A DNA stretch of 64,000 bases. Origin: Flavobacterium daejeonense DSM 17708 (GTDB taxonomy: Bacteria; Bacteroidota; Bacteroidia; Flavobacteriales; Flavobacteriaceae). The translations under genes and the position numbers were made by a program. Shown here piece after piece: positions 51,720 to 59,927 of this stretch. Position 1 is the stretch's first letter. Each line of letters begins with the position of its first letter. Under the pieces are notes generated by a model. It was not told the DNA's origin and did no database searches. It saw only the letters and a program-made list of their open reading frames with translations. Location of the stretch: positions 22,930 to 86,929 of the forward strand of contig NZ_KE384374.1 in NCBI RefSeq assembly GCF_000425425.1. Reading direction: 5' to 3'.

Positions 51720-53183
51720 TTAAATTTTTTTGCGCATTCGGGCAACCGGAATATCCAATTGTTCGCGGTATTTGGCCACCGTTCTTCGGGCAATTGGATA
51801 GCCTTTATCTTTAAGCATTTCGGCCAGTTGGTCATCCGGAAGGGGTTTTTTCTTGTCTTCTTCTTCGATGATATTTTGCAATATTTTTTTGATTTCCAAA
51901 GTCGAAACATCTTCTCCCTGATCGTTTTTCATCGCTTCTGAGAAAAATTCCTTAATCAGTTTGGTGCCATAAGGTGTTTCCACATATTTGCTGTTGGCCA
52001 CACGGGAAACCGTCGAAATATCCAAACCTACAATATCGGCAATGTCTTTTAGAATCATTGGTTTTAGTTTGGTTTCGTCACCATCTAAGAAATATTCTTC
52101 CTGATAATGCATGATGGCATTCATGGTTACAAACAGGGTTTCCTGACGTTGTTTGATAGCATCAATAAACCATTTGGCTGAGTCTAATTTTTGCTTGATA
52201 AACTGAACCGCTTCTTTTTGTGCCCCCGATTTGTCGCGGGAATCTTTATACGTTTGCAGCATTTCCTGATAATCCTTAGAAACGTGCAAAGAAGGAGCGT
52301 TTCGTCCGTTTAGGGTCAATTCGAGTTCGTTATCAATAATTCGAATGGCAAAATCAGGTACTACATTTTCGGTTACTTTATTGTTTCCGGTAAAACCACC
52401 ACCCGGTTTCGGGTTTAGTTTTTCGATTTCGTAGATGGCTTTTTTAAGCTGGTCATTCGAAATATTGTATTTTTGAATCAGTTTGTCGTAATGTTTTTTG
52501 GTAAAAGCATCAAACTGATTTTCGATGATATCAGCGGCCAAATCAACCGAATCGGTAGGTGTTTTGTGTTTTAGTTGAAGCAAAAGACATTCCTGTAAAT
52601 CTCTGGCACCTACACCTGATGGCTCTAATTGATGGATTACCTGCAACATACGTTCTACCATGAATTCATCGGTATAAATACCCTGGGTGAAAGCCATATC
52701 GTCCACAATATCCGGAATACTACGACGGATGTAGCCCATATCATCAATGCTTCCTACCAGAAATTCGGCAATTTCTCTTTCGTGATCGTCTAAGATAAAA
52801 GTATTCAACTGATTAATTAAATCCTGATGAAAACTAATCGGAGCGGCTATAGGCGATTCGCGTAATTCATCATCGTCGCTGTAATTGTTAGTTTGCGTTT
52901 TGTAATCCGGAGTATCGTCGTCGCTTAAATATTCGTCGATATTGATATCATCGGCTTCAATACGATCAGAATCATCGTAGTCGTCGTATTCATCATTATT
53001 GTCAAATTCGTCTTTGTCGTAATCCTCTTCCTCTTTTCCGGATTCTAATGCCGGATTTTCATTCATTTCTTCTAAAAGACGTTGTTCAAAGGCTTGCGTA
53101 GGCAATTGAATTAACTTCATCAGCTGAATTTGCTGCGGAGATAATTTTTGGGTTAATTTTAAATTTAAGAATTGCTTTAGCAT
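51720..53183 (-). CDS. rpoN: RNA polymerase sigma-54 factor
   Basis: A 487-residue RpoN. Region I (LKLTQKLSPQQIQLMKLIQLPTQAFEQRL), an unusually long acidic region II (about 45-105, many D/E), the core-binding region (LEPSGVGARDLQECLLLQL), the DNA-binding helix region and the RpoN box (ARRTVAKYREQL, near 470) are all present. It would serve promoters activated by NtrC-type proteins such as that at 15734-17068. asnS lies just upstream on the same strand with an 87-base gap. Confidence 0.95.
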   Translation of the reverse strand: MLKQFLNLKLTQKLSPQQIQLMKLIQLPTQAFEQRLLEEMNENPALESGKEEEDYDKDEFDNNDEYDDYDDSDRIEADDINIDEYLSDDDTPDYKTQTNNYSDDDELRESPIAAPISFHQDLINQLNTFILDDHEREIAEFLVGSIDDMGYIRRSIPDIVDDMAFTQGIYTDEFMVERMLQVIHQLEPSGVGARDLQECLLLQLKHKTPTDSVDLAADIIENQFDAFTKKHYDKLIQKYNISNDQLKKAIYEIEKLNPKPGGGFTGNNKVTENVVPDFAIRIIDNELELTLNGRNAPSLHVSKDYQEMLQTYKDSRDKSGAQKEAVQFIKQKLDSAKWFIDAIKQRQETLFVTMNAIMHYQEEYFLDGDETKLKPMILKDIADIVGLDISTVSRVANSKYVETPYGTKLIKEFFSEAMKNDQGEDVSTLEIKKILQNIIEEEDKKKPLPDDQLAEMLKDKGYPIARRTVAKYREQLDIPVARMRKKI

Positions 53184-53270
53184 TTGGGTTTATTTGTTTA
53201 TTTGGTTATCTGTTTATTCGTACATAATTGTTTTTAGACAAATAAACGATTAACCGATTAAACATTATTT

Positions 53271-54704
53271 TTAAAATTCTGCATTCATCGGGGTTCTTGG
53301 AAACGGAATTACGTCACGAATGTTAGTCATTCCGGTTACAAATAATACCAGTCTTTCAAACCCGAGTCCGAAACCGGAGTGAACCGCACTACCAAATCTT
53401 CGGGTGTCCAGATACCACCATAATTCTTCTTCGTGAATGCCCAGTGTTTTCATTTTTTCGACTAAAACATCAAAACGTTCCTCCCTTTGCGAACCGCCAA
53501 CGATTTCTCCAATTCCCGGGAAAAGGATATCCATGGCGCGAACGGTTTTTCCGTCTTCGTTTAAACGCATGTAAAACGCTTTTATTTTGGCCGGATAATC
53601 AAACAGAATTACAGGACATTTAAAATGTTTTTCTACCAAATAACGTTCGTGTTCGCTTTGTAAGTCGGCGCCCCATTCGTCAATGCTATATTGGAATTTT
53701 TTCTTTTTGTTAGGTGTCGAATCTCTTAAAATATCGATAGCTTCGGTATAAGAAACACGTTTGAAATTGTTTTCTAAAACAAAATTCAATTTTTCCAGCA
53801 AAGTCATTTCGCTTCTTTCTGCCTGCGGTTTTGATTTTTCTTCTTCCAACAAACGGGATTCCAGAAATTTTAAATCTTCCGGACATTTGTCCATCGCATA
53901 TTTAATCACATATTGAATAAAATCTTCTGCCAAATCCATATTGGCATCCAAATCATTAAAAGCTACTTCCGGCTCTATCATCCAAAATTCAGCCAAATGG
54001 CGGGAAGTATTGGAGTTTTCGGCTCTAAATGTTGGCCCAAAAGTATAAATCTGTCCCAAAGCCATTGCAAAAGTTTCTCCTTCTAATTGGCCTGAAACTG
54101 TTAGGTTAGTATGTTTTCCAAAGAAATCTTTTTTGTAATCAATGTTTCCTTCTTCATTTTTTGGCAAATTGTCTAGTGGCAACGAAGTCACCTGAAACAT
54201 TTCGCCGGCACCTTCCGCATCGGCTCCGGTGATAATTGGCGTATTGACATAAACGAATCCCTTTTGTTGGAAATAACTATGCACCGCAAATGACAATATC
54301 GAACGCACGCGCATAATCGCCCCAAAAGTATTGGTTCTGACACGCAAATGCGCATTTTCTCGTAAAAATTCCAGAGAATGTTTTTTAGGTTGCATCGGGA
54401 ATTTCTCAGGATCAGAATCTCCAAGAATTTCTAATTTCGAAACCTGAATTTCATATTTCTGACCTGCACCTTTGCTTTCTGCCAAAGTTCCCGTTACAGA
54501 AACCGCAGCACCGGTAGTAATTCTTTTTAAGGTTTCTTCAGGCGTATTTTCAAAATCTACCACACATTGAATGTTATTGATGGTCGAACCGTCATTCAAA
54601 GCAATAAACTGATTGTTTCTAAATGTTCTTACCCATCCTTTAGCGTTTACTTCCTGCAGTGTAACCGAGCTGTTCAATAAGTCTTTAACTTTTGTGTGTC
54701 TCAT
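53271..54704 (-). CDS. asnS: Asparaginyl-tRNA synthetase
   Basis: A 477-residue class II synthetase. The N-terminal OB-fold anticodon domain (VNAKGWVRTFRNNQFIALNDGS) is followed by the catalytic core with class II motif 2 (FRAENSNTSRHLAEFWMIEPEVAF) and motif 3 (GFGLGFERLVLFVTGMTNIRDVIPFPRTP). The length and ends match the family. It charges tRNA-Asn. Confidence 0.97.
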   Translation of the reverse strand: MRHTKVKDLLNSSVTLQEVNAKGWVRTFRNNQFIALNDGSTINNIQCVVDFENTPEETLKRITTGAAVSVTGTLAESKGAGQKYEIQVSKLEILGDSDPEKFPMQPKKHSLEFLRENAHLRVRTNTFGAIMRVRSILSFAVHSYFQQKGFVYVNTPIITGADAEGAGEMFQVTSLPLDNLPKNEEGNIDYKKDFFGKHTNLTVSGQLEGETFAMALGQIYTFGPTFRAENSNTSRHLAEFWMIEPEVAFNDLDANMDLAEDFIQYVIKYAMDKCPEDLKFLESRLLEEEKSKPQAERSEMTLLEKLNFVLENNFKRVSYTEAIDILRDSTPNKKKKFQYSIDEWGADLQSEHERYLVEKHFKCPVILFDYPAKIKAFYMRLNEDGKTVRAMDILFPGIGEIVGGSQREERFDVLVEKMKTLGIHEEELWWYLDTRRFGSAVHSGFGLGFERLVLFVTGMTNIRDVIPFPRTPMNAEF

Positions 54705-54745
54705 TTTGGGTAGCGTTGATTTAAAATAGTCTCACGTTCTACATG

Positions 54746-54753
54746 CAAATATA
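54746..54753 (-). promoter_or_regulatory. -7 element of asnS promoter
   Basis: On the minus strand TATATTTG matches TAnnTTTG exactly, about 42 bases before the asnS start. No clear TTG lies at the right distance. Confidence 0.4.
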
Positions 54754-54941
54754 AATCTTTTGAAGTTATTTTTTAGGAGCTATTTTCCCGCTATTCATTT
54801 CAATCTTTTCTTTTTAAAGAAAAAAAGAAAAGGATTTTCATTGCTATCGGGGCTAGGGAACAGTGGAATTAGGTTTTTACAAAGTTGTTTTATTTCACAA
54901 AGATTTAAAATGTTGATTTATATGTCGTTCCCTATTATTTC

Positions 54942-55152
54942 CCCCGAAATAAATTTCGGGGCTACAAAATGTCTCGCTCCTACGGAGCTATAAACATAAC
55001 GTTCCTACGGAACTTTTCTGTGTAAATAGGGTATTAGGAATTCAATTTGTTTTTAGATAAGGTATCAAAGAGCCGTAGGCTCGGTATATTTTGTAGGTAT
55101 GGATTTTAATCCATCCACAATTGAAGGTAATTTGTTGGAGTGCCGTAGGTAC
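54942..55152. repeat. Cluster of six REP-like short hairpins
   Basis: Within 210 bases lie CCCCGAAAT/ATTTCGGGG (54942-54961), GCTCC-TAC-GGAGC (54976-54988), GTTCC-TAC-GGAAC (55001-55013), GAGCC-GTA-GGCTC (55070-55082), GGATT-TT-AATCC (55101-55112) and GTGCC-GTA-GGTAC (55140-55152). Four share a TAC or GTA triloop. No gene overlaps them, and no REP-associated transposase is visible in the window. Confidence 0.7.
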
Positions 55153-55182
55153 GTAATCTAATATTTAAAGTTAATTAGGTTT

Positions 55183-55300
55183 GAAAATTTTGCATTGAAA
55201 ACGCTATGATTTGTCTATATAATTAAAGAAGGTACTCGATTCGATGAAATCGATTAGCTGTTAGGTAGTGAAATCATAGCGTTTTCAATGCAAAATTTTC
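55183..55300. mobile_element. MITE-like element with perfect 30-bp terminal inverted repeats
   Basis: Bases 55183-55212 and 55271-55300 are exact reverse complements over 30 positions (ends GAAAATTTTGC and GCAAAATTTTC). The 58-base centre has no coding potential but contains a smaller CGATT/AATCG palindrome. No clear target duplication is visible, and no transposase with matching ends is present. A short non-autonomous element fits best; a large regulatory hairpin is the alternative. Confidence 0.6.
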
Positions 55301-55373
55301 TAAAATGGTTAGAAGATATTGTTTGTAAGATTATTTTGTTAATTTTATGAATGTTTTTAAATGAAATAAGTAA

Positions 55374-56135
55374 ATGAAAAAAATGAAAACTTTCTTTATT
55401 GTATTGGTTCTTTTTGCTTTTCAATTTGATCATAGTCAAAATTTAAATGGTTATGAATTTCAATTGGAGCAAAAGCCCAAGTCTCAATTAATTTTAGATA
55501 GAGATTATTTTTTACTTGGAACTTTATCAGACTATCTGGGAAGAGAGAAGACGTATAGGAATGATGATTTTGTTGATAATTATTACAAAGGTGAATATTT
55601 ATTGATGAAATTTATTGTCGAAATGTACAGTGATGAAGCCCCTAATTTTGTAGTTGAAAAAAATCAATATCCATATAATAGCGTGGAAGATATACTAAGA
55701 TCAAAAAAAATAGCCGAAAGAATAAACTCTTTTTATAACTATAAATTTGATGGGGCTTTTAAGTATTTTATAGATACTAAAGATAAAGAATGGAGGAAAA
55801 AACATGATGATTATTATAAAAGTAAAGAGCCAAAAGATACTGTTTATCAAGGTACAATGAAGGATGGTTTATTTAAAACTGATACACAAAAAATTTCGTT
55901 CATTGTTGGAGCCTATTCACGTTATGGAGTGCCAAATCAAACCAGATGTTGTATGAGGATGTTTAATTCTCTCAGTAAATTTGATTATTGTATATCTGTT
56001 TTAAAACAATTACAATGTGAGAATGTAGAAAAGGAAATTATAGAAAATATTCCAACTAATCAACTAATTTATTTCAAACCCAGTCGAGAATTAAAAGAGT
56101 ATCTTGACGAATACAGTTTTTTAAGTGTAAGATAG
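55374..56135 (+). CDS. Secreted protein of unknown function
   Basis: A 253-residue protein with a signal peptide (KTFFIVLVLFAFQFDHSQ, about 1-22) and a mainly helical, charged mature part with many Tyr, Lys and Asp residues (for example DKEWRKKHDDYYKSKEPKDTVYQ). I recognise no domain or catalytic motif. A Cys-Cys pair occurs in NQTRCCMRMF. The start is MKKMKTFF at 55374, or the second ATG at 55383. The gene follows the repeat-rich gap and is followed by a strong terminator, so it is monocistronic. Its high AT content and isolation hint at an accessory gene. Confidence 0.65.
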   Translation: MKKMKTFFIVLVLFAFQFDHSQNLNGYEFQLEQKPKSQLILDRDYFLLGTLSDYLGREKTYRNDDFVDNYYKGEYLLMKFIVEMYSDEAPNFVVEKNQYPYNSVEDILRSKKIAERINSFYNYKFDGAFKYFIDTKDKEWRKKHDDYYKSKEPKDTVYQGTMKDGLFKTDTQKISFIVGAYSRYGVPNQTRCCMRMFNSLSKFDYCISVLKQLQCENVEKEIIENIPTNQLIYFKPSRELKEYLDEYSFLSVR

Positions 56136-56166
56136 AGAAATTTAAAAAACTATTTGAATATAAAAC

Positions 56167-56194
56167 CCCGTCTCATTCCTAAAAACGAGACGGG
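56167..56194. terminator. Terminator between convergent genes
   Basis: CCCGTCTC (56167-56174) and GAGACGGG (56187-56194) form a perfect 8-bp stem between the unknown secreted protein gene and the GH63-like gene. AT-rich flanks suit both directions. Confidence 0.75.
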
Positions 56195-56204
56195 ATTTAG
56201 CATT

Positions 56205-58829
56205 TTAACTATTCTTCTCTAATTCCAGAATCAAATTAGCAATCAATGCTGTCCATCCGGTTTGGTGTGATGCGCCGAGACCTTTTCCGGTATCGCCGTC
56301 AAAAAACTCATAGAAAAAATGTTCATTTCTAAAATGCGGGTCTTTGGCAAAATGCATTTCGTGGTCATCGGAATGGTATTGAAATTTACCATTTTCGTTT
56401 CTTTCAAACAGTTTGATTAAACGTTTAGTCAATTCGTTAGCAATTTCTTTTAAATTCAGTTTATTTCCGGAACCCGTTGGGAATTCATAGATATATGTTG
56501 GTCCGTAAAAAGTATAATATTTACGAAGCGATTGGATAATCATATAATTCAACGGCATCCAGATAGGACCACGCCAGTTCGAATTTCCGCCAAACATATT
56601 CGAACGGCTTTCTCCCGGTTCGTACTGAATTTGGTGACGTCCATGATGTTCAAAAACAAAAGGATGGTCTTTGTGGAATTTAGACAGGGAACGAATTCCG
56701 TAATCAGATAAAAATTCATTTTCATCCAGCAGGCGTTTGAGTAAGTGTTCTAATCTAAAACCACGCATTATAGAGAATAGAAAATTCCCATCCGGATTGG
56801 CTTTTTCCAAATTCGAAATTAAGGAAGCCAAATCAGGACGGGTTCTGATAATTTCGTTAGCTCTTTTTCTAAAATCCTGCAATTGATCGAACAAATCTTT
56901 GTGCATGATTTCGACAGCAAACATCGGGATAACACCCACCAGAGAGCGTACTTTTAAACGTTCCGTTTTTCCATTGGACATTTCGACAACATCATAATAG
57001 AAATTGTCTTCGTCATCCCAAAGTGAAATATCTTTTTTCCCGATGTGATGCATCGCCCAGGCAATATTCAAAAAGTGTCTGAAAAATTTAGCCGAAACCT
57101 CTTCGTAAATTTTATTCGTTTTAGCCAGTTCCAGCGACATGCGCAACATGTTTAATGAAAACATGGCCATCCAGCTGGTAGCATCGGCCTGTTGCATTTT
57201 TTTAATTCCTTCGGGCATGTGGTTGCGGTCAAAAACCCCAATGTTATCCAAGCCCAGGAACCCTCCTTCAAATAAGTCGGTTCCACTGGTGTCTTTTTGA
57301 TTTACCCACCAGGTAAAATTGATAAGGAGTTTTTGGAATGCTTTTTCTAAAAATGTTGTATCGGCTTTGCCAGTACGAATTTTATCTTTTTCATAAACCG
57401 TCCAAACTGCCCAGGAATGTACAGGCGGATTTACATCGCTAAAATTCCATTCGTAAGCCGGAATTTGTCCGTTAGGATGCATGTAGCTTTCCTGTAAAAC
57501 GAGCAGTAATTGCTGCTTGGCAAAATAAGGGTCAATTTCTACAAAGGAAGCCATGTGAAAAGCCAAGTCCCAGGCGGCATACCAAGGGTATTCCCATTTG
57601 TCGGGCATCGAAATAACGTGACGATTGGTAAGATGTTGCCAGGAATAATTTCGCATGTTAGAACGATGAGGCGGTTCTTCTTTAGGACTGCCAAAGAGCC
57701 ATTTGAAAACATCGTTATAATAAAACTGCTTAGTCCATAACAAACCTGAAAAAGCACTTTTGGCAATGGCTCTTTGGGCTTCAGGGATTTTTTCGGTGAT
57801 AATGTCATTGTAAAAGGCTTCGCATTCTGTTTTCCGTTGGTCAAAAATAGATTCAAAATCTCCCCAGGGATTGTCTAATGGTAGATGACTTAAGCGAATT
57901 CGGATGCTTTTTTCTTCGCTGGCTTTTAATTCTAATTCATGCCAGATAGCGACTTTAGTTCCAAATTTCTCCGGATTTACAGTTGGTTCTCCTTTGATAA
58001 CATGATTGTTGATACCGTCTTTAACGTATTGATATTCGTTAGCGAAATTGTAAATGCGCTCGTTATTGGTTTCGTTTTCACAAAATAATTGTTTGCCATC
58101 TTCATGGTATAAATAGTAATCTTCAATACGACTGCTTTTAGAAAGTACTGCATTTTCAGAAACCGATTCCATATTCGGTCTCGGGTGACGGTCGTTGTGT
58201 TTCCAGAAATTGCGAAACCAGTAATGCGGCAGCACATGAATGGTTGCTGTTTCCGTTCCTCTGTTAACCACAGTGATTTTCATCAAAAGATCTTCTACAT
58301 CTGCTTTGGCATATTCGATAAAACAATCAAAATAAGCATTGTTATCAAAGCTGTTGCTGTCCAAAATCTCAAATTCCGGTTCTTCACGGCTTCGTTGGTT
58401 TTTTTGAACCAAATCCGTGTAAGGGAATTCGTTTTGTGGGTATTTATAGAGGTATTTATTGTAAGTGTGCGTAGGCGTCGAAACCTGATGAAAATAGAGT
58501 TCTTTTACATCTTCACCATGATTTCCCTGATTGTTGGTTAAACCAAAAAGACGTTCTTTAATAATCGGGTCTTTTCCATTCCAAAAAGCAGCTGCCAGAC
58601 ATACAATTTCTCTGGAATCACAAAAACCGGCAATGCCTTCTTCTCCCCATCGGAATGCATTACTACGCGCCTTGTCGTGGTCTATGAATTCCCAGGCTTC
58701 ACCGTGTTCACTGTAATCTTCGCGAACCGTTCCCCATTGTCTTTCGGCTAAGTAAGGTCCCCATTTTTTCCAATTTCTATAATTGTTTGCAACAGCAAGT
58801 CTTTCTTTTTCTGAAGTGGTATGCGTCAT
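56205..58829 (-). CDS. GH63-like glucosidase (MGH1 type)
   Basis: An 874-residue protein related to mannosyl-oligosaccharide glucosidase and bacterial GH63 enzymes. The N-terminal beta domain holds RNWKKWGPYLAERQWGTVREDYS, and the C-terminal (alpha/alpha)6 barrel holds YPWYAAWDLAFHMASF, YEWNFSDVNPPVHSWAVW and GGNSNWRGPIWMPLNYMIIQSL. No signal peptide is seen, so it is probably cytosolic, acting on glucosylated oligosaccharides such as mannosylglycerate- or trehalose-like compounds or alpha-glucans. The substrate is not determined. It stands alone. Confidence 0.88.
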   Translation of the reverse strand: MTHTTSEKERLAVANNYRNWKKWGPYLAERQWGTVREDYSEHGEAWEFIDHDKARSNAFRWGEEGIAGFCDSREIVCLAAAFWNGKDPIIKERLFGLTNNQGNHGEDVKELYFHQVSTPTHTYNKYLYKYPQNEFPYTDLVQKNQRSREEPEFEILDSNSFDNNAYFDCFIEYAKADVEDLLMKITVVNRGTETATIHVLPHYWFRNFWKHNDRHPRPNMESVSENAVLSKSSRIEDYYLYHEDGKQLFCENETNNERIYNFANEYQYVKDGINNHVIKGEPTVNPEKFGTKVAIWHELELKASEEKSIRIRLSHLPLDNPWGDFESIFDQRKTECEAFYNDIITEKIPEAQRAIAKSAFSGLLWTKQFYYNDVFKWLFGSPKEEPPHRSNMRNYSWQHLTNRHVISMPDKWEYPWYAAWDLAFHMASFVEIDPYFAKQQLLLVLQESYMHPNGQIPAYEWNFSDVNPPVHSWAVWTVYEKDKIRTGKADTTFLEKAFQKLLINFTWWVNQKDTSGTDLFEGGFLGLDNIGVFDRNHMPEGIKKMQQADATSWMAMFSLNMLRMSLELAKTNKIYEEVSAKFFRHFLNIAWAMHHIGKKDISLWDDEDNFYYDVVEMSNGKTERLKVRSLVGVIPMFAVEIMHKDLFDQLQDFRKRANEIIRTRPDLASLISNLEKANPDGNFLFSIMRGFRLEHLLKRLLDENEFLSDYGIRSLSKFHKDHPFVFEHHGRHQIQYEPGESRSNMFGGNSNWRGPIWMPLNYMIIQSLRKYYTFYGPTYIYEFPTGSGNKLNLKEIANELTKRLIKLFERNENGKFQYHSDDHEMHFAKDPHFRNEHFFYEFFDGDTGKGLGASHQTGWTALIANLILELEKNS

Positions 58830-59020
58830 AATTGTGTGGTATTTTTTTAAAGCCAGCTTTTGTTTTTAAGATGGTCATTAGTAAAAATAAGACTTTTTTC
58901 TGCAATTGTTTCAGCGCAAATGAAGTATTGTTTAATTGTTGGTATTAGAAAGTTTCTTTTTCTGTTTCGAAAAAAAAGAAGACATTTTTTTGATAAAGCA
59001 CTAGATTTTAACTAAAAAAA

Positions 59021-59046
59021 ATCCCGCTTTTAAGTTAAAACGGGAC
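59021..59046. terminator. Terminator after the mscS-family gene
   Basis: TCCCG and CGGGA with inner A/T pairing form a hairpin just past the MscS-family stop (read on the minus strand). The flanking A-run on the plus strand becomes a T-run on the minus strand. Confidence 0.6.
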
Positions 59047-59068
59047 TCCTGATCGTGTTGTGAGAAAA

Positions 59069-59905
59069 CTATTTCTCTTTAATAAAATGCATATCCATTT
59101 GCGGAAACGGAATGTTGAGGTTGTAATTAGCAAATTGCGTATAAACTTTTTCATTCATGTCAAAGAAAACATCCCAGTAATCCGGACCATCGACCCAAAC
59201 TCTTACGGTAAAATTTACCGAACTATCTGCAAGTGCAGATAATCCAACGAAAGGAGTCGGATCTTTTAAGATTCTTTCGTCCTGAGCGATAAAATCATTA
59301 ATCGCTCTTTTGAAATTTTCAAGATCATCTCCATAGGCAATTCCAAAAGTCCAATCGACTCTTCTTGTAGGTTCGGCGGAATAGTTGATTAAAGCACCTG
59401 TTGAAAGTGGTCCATTAGGAATGATAACCAGCTTTTTATCGGCTGTGTTCAGCATGGTCGAAAAAATACTAATTTCCTTAACAGTACCAGTGAATCCCTG
59501 AGCTTCGATAAAATCGCCAATTTTAAATGGTTTCAGGATTAAGATGATAACACCTCCGGCAAAATTTTGTAAAGTTCCTGAAAGAGCCATGCCTACAGCC
59601 AAACCGGCAGCTCCCAGAATCGCTACAAAGGAGGTCATTTGGATTCCAATCATTCCCATTACTGTTACGAAAACTAAAGCTTTCAGGGCAATGTTAGTCA
59701 AGCTTTTTAAGAACGGAACTAATGATTGGTCTATTTTAGATTTTTCTAAGGATTTGCCAACGGCTTTGGTCGTGATTTTAGTCAACCATAAACCGATTAT
59801 TAAAACTATTATTCCTCCTACTAATTTAGGAGCATATTCAAACCCAAAGTCAATTGCTTTATCAAGGTATTTATTCGCAAGCGTTACTTGTTCTTCAATA
59901 ATCAT
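59069..59905 (-). CDS. Small-conductance mechanosensitive channel (MscS family)
   Basis: A 278-residue channel with three predicted membrane helices (about 22-45, 62-88 and 90-115). The pore-lining TM3 (LGAAGLAVGMALSGTLQNFAGGVIILILKPFKIGDFIE) has the MscS Gly/Ala pattern, followed by the beta domain (TGTVKEISIFSTMLNTADKKLVIIPNG). It would release solutes on hypo-osmotic shock. It lies 22 bases downstream of the MMPL gene and may share its transcript. Confidence 0.95.
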   Translation of the reverse strand: MIIEEQVTLANKYLDKAIDFGFEYAPKLVGGIIVLIIGLWLTKITTKAVGKSLEKSKIDQSLVPFLKSLTNIALKALVFVTVMGMIGIQMTSFVAILGAAGLAVGMALSGTLQNFAGGVIILILKPFKIGDFIEAQGFTGTVKEISIFSTMLNTADKKLVIIPNGPLSTGALINYSAEPTRRVDWTFGIAYGDDLENFKRAINDFIAQDERILKDPTPFVGLSALADSSVNFTVRVWVDGPDYWDVFFDMNEKVYTQFANYNLNIPFPQMDMHFIKEK

Positions 59906-59927
59906 TTTTTTGTTTTTTTATTCTATT

